NCBI RefSeq assembly: GCF_021155775.2
Contig: NC_060238.1
Location: 9,534,001 to 9,598,000, forward strand
Direction: 5' to 3'
Length of the DNA stretch: 64,000 bases
DNA from: Neodiprion pinetum
Taxonomy: Eukaryota; Arthropoda; Insecta; Hymenoptera; Diprionidae
Within the stretch, counting starts at the first letter, position 1; each line of letters starts with the position of its first letter. A program made the position numbers and the translations under genes. The notes beneath the pieces were generated by a model. That model was not told the origin of the DNA. It saw nothing but the letters and a program-made list of their open reading frames with translations, and made no database searches. This document shows, piece after piece, positions 1-8,243 of the stretch.

Positions 1-111
1 GGTCGTGTCCTTGTCCAACTTGAGCATCTTATGCTTCAGCCGTATGACATCGGATGCTTTTGATATTTCACTCAATGTATCGCTATGCTTACGAATCTTG
101 GCACTCTCCAT
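1..111 (-). CDS. N-terminal fragment of a coiled-coil adintovirus/Polinton protein
   Basis: A minus-strand frame opens with ATG at 111 and runs off the left edge without a stop, giving about 37 residues. The visible part begins MESAKIRKHSDTLSEISK and continues with alternating charged and hydrophobic residues, compatible with a coiled coil. It lies 43 bases downstream of the ATPase stop on the same strand, so it is probably the next gene of that transcription unit. A short K/E-rich protein in this place is, from memory, a recurrent unnamed component of arthropod Polinton-type elements. No function is known to me. Only the start is visible, so identity is tentative. Confidence 0.45.
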   Translation of the reverse strand, partial: MESAKIRKHSDTLSEISKASDVIRLKHKMLKLDKDTT

Positions 112-153
112 GTTGCAGGCTCGATTGTTGCAACGAAACTGTGCAAGTTTATG

Positions 154-855
154 TTAGTTTATGCTTATAAAGCAGTCAAACCCCTTTCTATATCGCCCCC
201 CATTGATTTCGCTATCCTTGTCAATTACGGTAAAACTGTAATTGTCATCATTCCAGCATGCCGAGCACAAGTCTTTAAATTGCTGATACGTCATGTCCGT
301 GTTCACATGATCGTTGTAGATATGTTTCAGATTCATATCATCCTGCCGAAATAGCACCAATAAGTTTGCATTGTCACGCACTAGGTGTTTTGGAATGCGC
401 GCGTACGTTTGACTTAGATAAAAGCTATCGATGTCGCAATGCCTGCCCATCCTGAAGTATGCTCTGATATTATCCTGCTTTTCACAAGCCACATCGTCGA
501 AAATCATAACAGAGTTGGGGCGAGCATCTTCCGGTTTTACAACCTCATCGTTCTCGTGAAACGGGAAATAACCCACTCCCTGCACAGGTTCTAGTAACTT
601 TTGCAAAAATTGATACTTTGGTTGAATGAGAGATTTCGAATAAACGTAGACATTTTCGAATCGCAATCCATTGCCGTATGAGATGAGTGCGAGAAGAGCG
701 TTAGTTTTACCGCAATTGGATGGCCCGCAAAAAATTGCTCTCACGGTATTTGGCAGCAATTTTCCATGTCGTTTTTCTATCTTCCTCTCACCACGTCGAA
801 CCATTTTATCGAAATTTGCGATAAGTAGTTTATCGGGCTGATCTTGAAATCTCAT
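154..855 (-). CDS. A32-like/FtsK-HerA DNA-packaging ATPase
   Basis: Predicted genome-packaging ATPase of the A32/FtsK-HerA class, which drives DNA into the capsid. The 233-residue frame is intact. It has a Walker A motif GPSNCGKT at residues 44-51, a Walker B strand SVMIFDDV at 115-122 with the paired acidic residues, and a downstream SQTY segment near 148-151 followed by an arginine-containing helix and the hydrophobic strand NLLVLF. This order is typical of packaging ATPases of adintoviruses and Polintons, and the length of about 230 residues is normal for them. It is transcribed divergently from the capsid genes. A good TATA box (TATAAAAG on the minus strand, at 909-916) lies about 55 bases upstream of the ATG. 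No break is visible in the frame, unlike its neighbours. Confidence 0.85.
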   Translation of the reverse strand: MRFQDQPDKLLIANFDKMVRRGERKIEKRHGKLLPNTVRAIFCGPSNCGKTNALLALISYGNGLRFENVYVYSKSLIQPKYQFLQKLLEPVQGVGYFPFHENDEVVKPEDARPNSVMIFDDVACEKQDNIRAYFRMGRHCDIDSFYLSQTYARIPKHLVRDNANLLVLFRQDDMNLKHIYNDHVNTDMTYQQFKDLCSACWNDDNYSFTVIDKDSEINGGRYRKGFDCFISIN

Positions 856-894
856 GATGCTTCGTTAGCATGACAACGAAAACTGAGATGACGG

Positions 895-917
895 TATATA
901 AATTCCGCCTTTTATAG
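895..917. promoter_or_regulatory. Overlapping divergent TATA boxes
   Basis: Between the divergent ATPase and PLA2 genes the plus strand reads TATATAAA at 895-902, and the minus strand reads CTATAAAAGG from 917 to 908. Each is placed correctly for its own gene: a start site about 30 bases on would fall near 927 for the plus-strand unit (first ATG at 943) and near 880 for the ATPase (ATG at 855). The two promoters therefore overlap within about 25 bases. This is inferred from motif and spacing only. Confidence 0.4.
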
Positions 918-942
918 AAGTCATGTTAGTTGTTGCCTGACC

Positions 943-1767
943 ATGAGGATGTGCACACGGAAAAAACGCGGCGGTGGTTTGTTAAATTAAATCATCCATC
1001 ATCTCCCAGTTGAATTGCATGTGCCAGGGTATCAGTACTGTGGACCTGGAACGAAATTGGCCAAGAGGTTGGCTCGTGGAGATTTGGGGATCAATCCGCT
1101 GGATGCCGCGTGTAAAGACCACGACATTGCATACGCAAAGAATCGCGATACCGCAGCGAGAAATCTTGCCGACAAAGCGCTCGCTGAGAAGGCGTGGAAT
1201 CACGTCTTGGCCAAGGACGCTAGTGTGGGTGATAAGGCGGTAGCCTGGGGAGTCACCAACACCATGAAAGCTAAATCTAAACTCGGAATGGGCTTAGCTG
1301 CAAAGCGGTCGAAACTTGGAGTGGCTGCGAAGAAGAAATCTGGAACTGACGGGAAGAGTAAACAGCGGAAGAGAACTGTGAATCTTAAATCCATCATCAC
1401 GGCAGCAAAGGTCGCCATGCGACCGGGTTATAAAGCCGTCGAGTCGGCGTTGGCGGGTGCTCGTGCGGCCGCGCGTGGGACTGGGAAGAATATTCGTATG
1501 CCTCGCGTTATACCAGTGCCTGATAAAATTGGCGGCATTCTACCGTTTCTCATTCCAATTCTGGCCGGTCTAAGCGCTACTGGGGCTCTTGCGGGTGGTG
1601 CTGCGGGTATAGCTGAAGCTGTCAACGAAGCTAGTGTCAACAAACATCAGTTGAAAGAGGCCAAACGGCACAATGCAACAATGGAGGCGATTGCTTTGGG
1701 TAAGGGATTATACCTGCGACCCTACCGCAGCGGAATGGGCCTGTACTTACGTCCGGCAAAAAACTAG
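943..1767 (+). pseudogene. PLA2-domain capsid protein with an in-frame stop
   Basis: Parvovirus-type phospholipase A2 domain protein of adintovirus/Polinton virions, presumed to help breach membranes during entry. The Ca-binding loop YCGPGT and the catalytic segment CKDHDIAY, with the His-Asp pair, lie within the first 45 residues after position 1015. A basic, Lys/Arg-rich middle follows, then a long hydrophobic stretch (about 1530-1620) that could be a membrane segment, and a C-terminal tandem GLYLRPYRSGMGLYLRP. The frame that contains these motifs has no ATG at its beginning. The same frame is open from an ATG at 943, whose 15 codons are basic and glycine-rich, but it is closed by TAA at 988-990. 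The simplest reading is one gene starting at 943 with a nonsense mutation. An alternative is that the first part is joined by splicing. Confidence 0.8.
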
Positions 1768-1823
1768 TAAAGCTGCCACACCGAGCTCTCACCAACATTG
1801 ATTTACGCAACTATGCTAAAAAT

Positions 1824-2129
1824 ATGAAAATTTCGCATTTTCGAGGTGTTTTCATGCGGAATGATCTACCGAAATCAGGACCAAAAATGCGAGAATCCGC
1901 AATTATTAATCTTGACGATAAAAACGATCCAGGGACACATTGGGTTGCATACAAGAAAAATGGTGACCATGTTGTGTATTTTGATATTTTCGGTGATTTG
2001 AAACCGCCCAAGGACTTGATGAGGTATCTCGGTGTTGGCAGCGTTGAATACAATCATAAAAGGTATCAAGAATATGATACTGTGATTTGCGGCCACTTGT
2101 GTCTCAAATTTCTCAGCGAACAACTATAA
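1824..2129 (+). CDS. Adenain-like cysteine protease
   Basis: Capsid-maturation cysteine protease of the adenovirus protease (C5) family. Counting from the ATG at 1824, the catalytic histidine is H39 in GTHWVAY, the acidic partner is D54 in VYFDIFG, the oxyanion glutamine is Q82, and the nucleophile is C89 in CGHLC. The Q-to-C spacing of seven matches adenain. At 101 residues the frame is short. The same frame is open upstream to 1704, and the segment encoded from about 1788 (LTNIDLRNYAKN) looks like the normal N-terminus of this family, yet no ATG precedes it. The original initiator has probably been lost, leaving 1824 as the only ATG. The gene follows the PLA2 gene by about 55 bases and its end overlaps the extended frame of the penton gene. 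Confidence 0.75.
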   Translation: MKISHFRGVFMRNDLPKSGPKMRESAIINLDDKNDPGTHWVAYKKNGDHVVYFDIFGDLKPPKDLMRYLGVGSVEYNHKRYQEYDTVICGHLCLKFLSEQL

Positions 2130-2161
2130 AAAGACAGGTGTTACATGAGCAAGCATTAGTC

Positions 2162-2863
2162 ATGCCGGAATCGTTGACGTTAACACTGTCAGGCACATCC
2201 TCCGTGCTGGAGGCTCAATATTTCCCCCCAATCGAGTTATCACCAGAGAAGAACTATGGTCTCGGACTCGTCGAGTTCCTGACATTCAATTCAATACCCA
2301 ATATTCATGAGAGGTGTAATAAATTTTACCTGAAACGAGCGGACAACAGCAGAGAGAGCATCGCGATACCCACGGGATGCTATGAAATTGAGGATATTGA
2401 AAATTTTCTACATAAGGAGCTACCCTCCGACATCACCCTCAGTCTGACAGCTAACAACAACGAGCTGAACAGTGAAGTCACATGCAATCATGTGGTAGAC
2501 TTTAAGCCCAAAGATTCGATCGGCCGATTATTGGGATTTAAGGCAGTTGAGCTATCACGAAACGTTACTCATAAATCTGAATTACCCGTAGCCATACTGA
2601 AGGTTAATACTTTACGCGTTGAGTGTAGCATAACCACAGGGGCGTATATAAACGGGCGTCGAGCTCACACGATTCACGAATTTTTCCCAACCGTTCCATC
2701 CGGATATAAGATTGTCGAAGTGCCTACCAACGTCATTTACCTGCCAATCGCCGTACAGTCGATACATCATTTACAGCTGAGAATAGTCGATCAAGACGAC
2801 GAGCTGATTAATTTTTGCGGCGAAACGATTACTGTACGTTTACACGTGGAATCACTCAAATAA
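2162..2863 (+). CDS. Penton-like minor capsid protein
   Basis: Predicted single jelly-roll penton (minor capsid) protein of adintoviruses/Polintons. The frame is open from 2087, but the first 25 residues overlap the protease gene and look like read-through; ATG at 2162 (MPESLTLTLSG) is the more natural start and gives 233 residues. The middle contains the pattern with a C-x-x-VVDF strand followed by SIGRLLGF, which I associate with penton proteins of this group. The protein is beta-strand rich with no membrane segment. The frame is intact and ends in TAATG, where the A of the stop doubles as the start of a small downstream frame. Its place between protease and hexon genes supports the call. 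Confidence 0.65.
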   Translation: MPESLTLTLSGTSSVLEAQYFPPIELSPEKNYGLGLVEFLTFNSIPNIHERCNKFYLKRADNSRESIAIPTGCYEIEDIENFLHKELPSDITLSLTANNNELNSEVTCNHVVDFKPKDSIGRLLGFKAVELSRNVTHKSELPVAILKVNTLRVECSITTGAYINGRRAHTIHEFFPTVPSGYKIVEVPTNVIYLPIAVQSIHHLQLRIVDQDDELINFCGETITVRLHVESLK

Positions 2864-3045
2864 TGGGAATCGTGTTTGAGACGAGAAAGTTGGGCAAAAG
2901 TTATAAAACTCAAACGTCATGGCCAAAAATCGTCAGTCGCCCGACACCTCTGACAACGTTTACACCGCCTACGAGACTGACACCTCTGAATGTTCGGTTT
3001 CTCCAGAGCCTAGGTCTTCGATTACGTGGAAATTTTGGAAAATAA
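2863..3045 (+). CDS. Small basic ORF between penton and hexon genes
   Basis: A 60-residue frame begins at an ATG overlapping the penton stop (TAATG) and ends 35 bases before the hexon ATG. It is basic and rich in Thr, Pro, Leu and Arg (for example the run TPLTTFTPPTRLTP) and has no recognisable domain. The tight stop-start overlap and the lack of other space between capsid genes suggest it could be a real small virion or core gene. A 60-codon frame could also be open by chance. I do not recognise it. Confidence 0.3.
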   Translation: MGIVFETRKLGKSYKTQTSWPKIVSRPTPLTTFTPPTRLTPLNVRFLQSLGLRLRGNFGK

Positions 3046-3079
3046 AAATTCGTGTTCGCTGCATCCTGTGTGTGTTACC

Positions 3080-4294
3080 ATGGAAGAAATAATAAGAATA
3101 CAGAAACCTGTGGTATTCGACGAATCAATCGCGCACTCTGAGATTCATGCTCATCAACCGTTTGCATCATCCACCTTCCAGAACAACGATGAAATCCATA
3201 TTGTTGTTCAACATCAAGACTTGTGTCTACTGCCCAGTAAAAGCTCTCTACACATTCACGGAAAAATCACAAAGGATGATGGTGTGGCTGCGGTGACGGT
3301 TACGAAATTGATCAATATGGCCGTTTGTCATTTGTTTGAGGAAGTTCGCTACGAGTTAAACGGTGTAGAGATTGATCGGAATAAAAATGTTGGCATCACC
3401 AGCACTATGAAGGGTTACGTATCCTTGACTCCAGGCCAGCAATATAGTCTGGAGAATACCGGGTGGTTGAGTGGGGATAAGGAACTAACCGATGCCGCTG
3501 GAAATTTCGATGTTGTCTTGCCGTTAAATTATGTGCTAGGCTTCGCCGAAGATTATCGTCGAGTCATCGTCAACGCTAAACACGAGTTAATTCTCACACG
3601 TTCCAACGCTGATTTGAATGCCGTGATTCAGAGCTCGGCGACGGAAAACTTTAAAATCACCCTGAATAAAATCGAGTGGTTGTTGCCCTACATCAAACTG
3701 GCAGATAAACCGAAAATCCAGCTACTCAACTACATCGCCAAGGATCCGGCCATATCCATGAGTTTTCGTTCTTGGGAAACGTACGTGTATCCGATGCTCC
3801 CATCAACAACGCGGCATATATGGTCAGTCAAGACATCGACGCAGCTTGAGAAGCCGAGATATGTCGTTCTAGGATTTCAAACTGCAAGGAGAAACGAGCC
3901 GCTGAAAAATGCTGGCGTATTTGATCATTGTCGGATCAGAGATGTGAAACTCTTCCTCAACTCACAGTGCTATCCCTACGGAAATATGAATATTGATATA
4001 TACAATAATCAATACGCCATTCTCTATGATATGTATGTTCGGTTTCAAATGAGCTACTATAACAAAGAAGCTGAGCCTTTGCTATCGAGGCGTGAATTTA
4101 TAAACCAAGCTCCCCTTATCGTCATCGATTGCTCCAAGCAGAACGAAACATTGAAAACTGGACCTGTGGACATTCGATTGAAATTTGACTCTAGCACTAC
4201 GTTCCTACCACACACTTCTGCCTACTGCATGATCTTGCATGATCGCATTGTTGAATATAATCCAATTAGTGGTAGTGTTAAAAAATTGGTATGA
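3080..4294 (+). CDS. Hexon-like major capsid protein (double jelly-roll)
   Basis: Major capsid protein of the adintovirus/Polinton type, expected to form double jelly-roll trimers (family knowledge). The frame is open from 3026, but ATG at 3080 sits in a strong ACCATGG context and is preferred, giving 404 residues. The sequence is uninterrupted and beta-rich. Early features are the QPFASSTFQNNDEIHI segment and a FEEVRYELNGVEID segment, which is a repeated signature in hexons of these elements; later come PLLSRREFI and a C-terminal strand region with HDRIVEYN. The length is slightly below that usual for hexons of the group. It is the last gene of the plus-strand block and is followed by an AATAAA. 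Confidence 0.75.
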   Translation: MEEIIRIQKPVVFDESIAHSEIHAHQPFASSTFQNNDEIHIVVQHQDLCLLPSKSSLHIHGKITKDDGVAAVTVTKLINMAVCHLFEEVRYELNGVEIDRNKNVGITSTMKGYVSLTPGQQYSLENTGWLSGDKELTDAAGNFDVVLPLNYVLGFAEDYRRVIVNAKHELILTRSNADLNAVIQSSATENFKITLNKIEWLLPYIKLADKPKIQLLNYIAKDPAISMSFRSWETYVYPMLPSTTRHIWSVKTSTQLEKPRYVVLGFQTARRNEPLKNAGVFDHCRIRDVKLFLNSQCYPYGNMNIDIYNNQYAILYDMYVRFQMSYYNKEAEPLLSRREFINQAPLIVIDCSKQNETLKTGPVDIRLKFDSSTTFLPHTSAYCMILHDRIVEYNPISGSVKKLV

Positions 4295-4422
4295 GTCAAT
4301 TTTGGAATAACAATATGTTTAATTAATATGGATATTGAAAATAATATGTATAATTTTACTCGTTAAAATTTAGAATAAGATAATTGAGAATACAATAAGA
4401 AAACTAAATGTAATTGGTGTTA

Positions 4423-4428
4423 AATAAA
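4423..4428 (+). terminator. Poly(A) signal after the hexon gene
   Basis: AATAAA lies about 130 bases past the hexon stop at 4294 in AT-rich DNA. It is a plausible polyadenylation signal for the capsid gene block. AATAAA is frequent by chance in such AT-rich sequence. Confidence 0.35.
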
Positions 4429-4580
4429 AAAATTGTTAAAAGCATTCAAAACGCCATTTTAAACCTTCCTTCAGGGGTCATTTTCTGGAATTTTTTCAAT
4501 AGATCTAGCATTTCTTTACCCTATCTGATTTATGTGCGGCTTTCCGGCGCCAAGCAAGTCTCGACAGGAATTATTTAGTG

Positions 4581-4587
4581 CGCGCGC

Positions 4588-4635
<48 letters not shown>

Positions 4636-4665
4636 GTGCGTGTATGCGTGTGTGTGTGTGTGTCA
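4581..4665. repeat. Compound microsatellite (CG)n(TG)n
   Basis: A run of alternating CG dinucleotides passes directly into alternating TG dinucleotides with a few interruptions. Such alternating purine-pyrimidine tracts are prone to Z-DNA. No gene is near. Confidence 0.9.
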
Positions 4666-4734
4666 AATCCTATGGAAATAGCCGCCGAAAATGACCACGG
4701 GTGGGGGGGTGAGAGAGGGTGCGCCGTGAGTCGC

Positions 4735-4797
4735 GGGGGGGGGGGGGGGGGGGGGCTAGGGGGGAGCTAGAGGGGAGCTAGGGGGGAGCGCCGCCAT
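4735..4797. repeat. Poly-G tract with a short G-rich minisatellite
   Basis: A run of about 20 G is followed by three imperfect copies of a unit like ctagggggagctagagg. It sits between the adintovirus remnant and the nuclease-like fragment. It is low-complexity sequence and could form a quadruplex. Confidence 0.75.
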
Positions 4798-4853
4798 CTT
4801 TGGATTAGAACTCTCATATATACACTACTTGCTGCTATCACGGTACTACCTTA

Positions 4854-5579
4854 AGCTGCCCTGCGCATGAAGAAGCGGATACGAAGATCGTTTTTCATGT
4901 CTGTCAGATAGATTATGACGCGCATGTCACGATAAGATGCTCCAATACTGATGTAGCCGTTATAATGATTGCTAACACGAGTGCCATAGGTAACGCTAAT
5001 GTTAAAGTTTCAATGGAAGCCGGAGTGGGTAATAACCAACGTTTGATCAACATTAGCCAACTCTATGAAACTTTAGGCCCTAAATTAAGCGCAGCGCTGC
5101 CAGCTTTTCATGCCTTCACAGGCTGTGACTATAATCCATCTTTTTTCAGAAAAGAAAAAACTCAGCCGTATAAACTTTTACAGAACTCTGCAGCATACAT
5201 GGAGAGTTTTATTAAACTAAGCAACGTACCTGACAAAGACTTAGAGACTTCATTTGATGTTATAGAAGAATACGTTTGCTGAATGTACGGATTCAAAAAA
5301 ATAAACAACGTTAACGAAGCTCGAGTTGCGACATTTTTGAAGACGTATAATATACTACGAAACGACGACGTATTCCGTTTGCCAAGAAATAATATCGACG
5401 GATCAGCTCTGCCACCCTGCAAAACTGAACTACACCAACATTTGCTGCGCACAACATATATTGCAAATATTTGGGCACACGCTCATTTGCACATTCCGAC
5501 GGAATTACACGCAACAAATTACGGCTGGGAAGAGAAGGATGATAAATTTCTTTTTCAATGGTTCGAGCGATTCTATTAA
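4854..5579 (+). pseudogene. Fragment of PIN/FEN1-like transposon protein (second copy of the 43-48 kb family)
   Basis: One frame from about 4854 to 5579 aligns with the C-terminal third of the protein encoded by the 43.45-48.84 kb transposon. Shared blocks are HEEADTKI (at 4866), a degraded S/N-TDV strand, ALPAFHAFTGCDYNPSFF (ALPGFHALTGCDYNPSFY in the other copy), VNEAR, LPPC, HQHLLRTTYIANIW and the final WFE segment. An in-frame TGA at 5280-5282 splits it exactly where the other copy reads through. The N-terminal two thirds and any TIR are absent. Similarity by eye is moderate, so this is a different, older member of the family. The acidic motif series suggests a PIN/FEN1-like nuclease fold (inference). 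Confidence 0.7.
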
Positions 5580-6094
5580 GCGAGGGAAAAGTGTTCAACT
5601 GATGCATTCAAGATGTAACGCACCTGCGCGGATAGCGATGCGCTGCACCTTTAACTCGTAAGCTGAGCACTTATCCAGCGCAAAAAATTCAGCGGACTAT
5701 TTTTTTCATGTAACGTATTATATTAGATGTTATTTTACCAAATTTTAGCTTTTGCTGTATCAGTTTACTCAGAGCATATTTTTCACTTGTTTACCTGGAA
5801 AGCTGAAGCATAATCACGCACTCTATAGTCAGCTGATTATGTTATTTGGTTAGTTTTCAACATCATTAACATATAGACAAAGTCTCAGTTTTTGTTGTAT
5901 TAGTTTCTTTTTGTTATTGTTTTACATGTGTAGGTGGCTACCGCACCTGTACCCCGCGCAGTCAGGCATGCTGATGGTCCATTCCGTTACGTGGAATGCC
6001 GGATAAAGCGTACAAAAAAAATTCAGCTTTTGCGATTTCAGTCGCAAAAAAGGTCGCTGGCTCCCGGACTAGGTGTTCCATCATTTGGTACGGT
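5580..6094. other. No gene recognised
   Basis: AT-rich sequence between the nuclease-like fragment and an LTR fragment. I see no long frame, tRNA or clear repeat here. Confidence 0.5.
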
Positions 6095-6483
6095 GGTCGG
6101 TGAGGAGTTCTCGAGGCTGCATGACGTCAGCGTGGCGAGGGGAGGCTATGGCTCGCCGGCCGCCAATGGGAGTCTCGTCCGCCTTGGTTTCCCTCGCGGC
6201 AGAGTTCTACGTTGGCGCTCTCTCCGTAGCCTCGTGTGAGGTCCTCTCCTCGTCGCAATCCTCCGCGACTGTAATCCTATACCGCTGTTGAATTTGCCGC
6301 CGATCCCGTGTATGGTGTCGCATTTACTCGAAACAAAAAAAAATAAACAAAAATCCTGAAAAGTCGTATTCACCAGCCCGTAAAGTGTCCACTCTCAGAG
6401 TATCGGATTCGTGACCTTTGTCCTGGCGCTCTTTTACAAAACTATTGGCGATTGGATCGCGAAATCCGTAATTTTAGGTTCCG
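6095..6483 (-). repeat. LTR fragment, minus orientation (same family as the 28.66 kb LTR)
   Basis: The reverse complement of this segment aligns with the first 500 bases of the LTR at 28.66 kb: shared blocks include a GCGCCAGGAC motif, a tract preceding GTTTCGAGTAAATGCGACA, CGCGACGAGGAGAGG-like sequence and GCTGACGTCA. It stops abruptly at about 6483, just before the LTR start would be reached. It points away from the gypsy element that follows, so it is not that element's own left LTR. Confidence 0.65.
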
Positions 6484-7084
6484 CCTTTTCAAAGACACAT
6501 AGTCAAGGCAGGACAGTGATAAGCCAGACGCGACATTTAGGGCGACGATGGAGTGGGGGACGGGATTCGCAGTAACGCGAGAAGCATTCCACGAGTAGAC
6601 GCCGCAGGAACTAGTCCATACCTCGTAGTCCTCATTTCTGTTTTTTTTTTTTTATTTTTGCTTTACCAATAATGTTAAGTGAAAAATACGTCAACGAAAA
6701 CAAATATTGCAAAACTGAACTTCGACGACGACAGACAGAGCAAAAGTTTGACGAACATTAGGAACCACAGGTGGCCGGAGGCTTGAGGTACCGGAATGGT
6801 CTCGCAATTGCATGCATTGCAATGGGAAGAGAACCGAGACATTTTATAGTGAATATTTTGTGTGTAGGGAGTGTATTTTGAATCTTGTGAATGAACGGAT
6901 GAATGAATGAATAATTTTCTACAATTATACATCCCTGATTTATTTATTTATTTGGTACGAGAACGAATGTGTCTTTTAGTTGAACGTACTCATGATATAG
7001 ATTGAAATTAACGATTTGCTCATGAAATTAAAAAAGTCGTTAGTTCCTTCAACGTACATATAAATTTTAATTAAAAAAAAAAAT

Positions 7085-7105
7085 CGTCACATTGGCGCCC
7101 ATCGC
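7085..7105 (+). other. LTR 3' terminus and primer binding site
   Basis: AAATCGTCACA ends at 7091 and is followed immediately by TTGGCGCCCATCG, a typical Ty3/gypsy tRNA primer binding site. The same AAATCGTCACA terminus closes the right LTR at 14449. I cannot align the rest of the sequence before 7091 with the right LTR, so the left LTR boundary is unresolved. Confidence 0.6.
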
Positions 7106-7211
7106 TTCAAAGGCTCGACATTTCACAACTCTGTAATTAGTTTATAATTATAGTATATAGCATTTGTAGTGGGTAAAACTATTCATTCGCCAATTCAAAC
7201 TAGGTCAAAAA

Positions 7212-7963
7212 ATGCGACCGATCGAGGCGAAAAACAAAAGAAAATTGCAGGGTGCAATTCCCGAGACAACGAAAAATTTAAAACCTGGTCGTGATAACGG
7301 TCAAATGATGGAGGAGGAACGGAAACGATTAGAGCAGGAAAAAAACAAAATAAACAAGCAGCTTGCAGAGCTAGAGACAGTCATGCGGGATAAACAGAAT
7401 TATGACGAATTGACCGCAGAAATAAACAGATTACGGATTGAAAATGACGAACAAAAACGTTTAGTTGATCGAACTCGAGCTCAGCAAGCAACTCAACAAC
7501 AAGGTGACGTAGAGGATAGAGTCGTTAATGGGTTCATAAATCGTTTACAAGCTTTCAATATTAACATTAAGACGCCTAAATTTTCTGGAGAAGACAATAC
7601 AAATCCGCGTAAATTTTTAATTTTTAAATGACTTGGAAAAATATTTTGCAGTAAAAAATGTGCCCGAAGAACAAAAAATATGAGTTGTGCATAATACGTT
7701 AGAGGGTAGAGCAAAGGTTTGGATTGATGGTCGAAAAGGTAGAATTGATAATTATGATGGTTTGAAAGTAGCATTTATTCAAGAGCTTTATTCAATTGCA
7801 ATTCAAATTAGAGAGAAAAATAGATGGTCGCAGCATAGATTTAAACAAAGTGATGGTAATTTGCGAAATTATTATTTGAAACAAGTGAAAGAGATAACGA
7901 TCAAAGAAAAAGAAACTTTGCTAATAATAAAGATAACGATTCAAATGTTAGAACAGGACGAGT
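7212..7963 (+). pseudogene. Gypsy element 1 gag remnant
   Basis: The first frame (7212-7631) is a highly charged coiled coil (repeats like MMEEERKRLEQEKNKINKQ) leading into IKTPKFSGEDNTNPRKFL, typical of the start of a gypsy capsid domain. After a stop near 7629 the capsid homology resumes at about 7687 with LEGRAKVWIDG, a helix with FKQSDGNLRNYYLKQ, and ends at 7963. A Gln/Asn-rich stretch follows to 8220 with stops. No zinc knuckle is seen. The gag is broken by at least one frameshift and is not functional. Confidence 0.6.
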
Positions 7964-8243
7964 AAACAAACAAAATTATTTGTATCAGCAAGGTTTTAAC
8001 ACTCAACAACAAACATCAAATAGTTATCAACATCCTAATAGTTATCAAAATAATACATATAAGTAATTTTCCTAATTTTAATTTGCCTAACACAAGCATT
8101 CCACCACCTTCGTATAATTATAATAATAGTAGTAATAGATATCCACAAACAAATTCAAATGTCTGAAATTCACAGACATCGAATAGTAGTTCTCGAAAAT
8201 CAATTAATACACAAGATAGTCCTTTAAACTAAAGATCGATGCG

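Larger units (their letters stand above)
1..4430. mobile_element. Adintovirus/Polinton-like endogenous element, right part, decayed
   Basis: Six adjacent frames match the structural module of adintoviruses/Polintons (Mavericks): packaging ATPase, PLA2-domain capsid protein, adenain-type protease, penton-like and hexon-like capsid proteins, plus a small coiled-coil frame at the left edge. The ATPase and coiled-coil frames are on the minus strand; the capsid and protease genes are on the plus strand. Genes expected elsewhere in such elements (protein-primed DNA polymerase B, retrovirus-type integrase) are not in the window and would lie beyond the left edge. No terminal inverted repeat is visible near 4.4 kb, so the right boundary is only the end of recognisable genes and poly(A) signal. 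A nonsense codon in the PLA2 gene and a missing initiator for the protease mark it as a decaying genomic copy. Family assignment is from gene content and motifs; I could not run a search. Confidence 0.8.
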
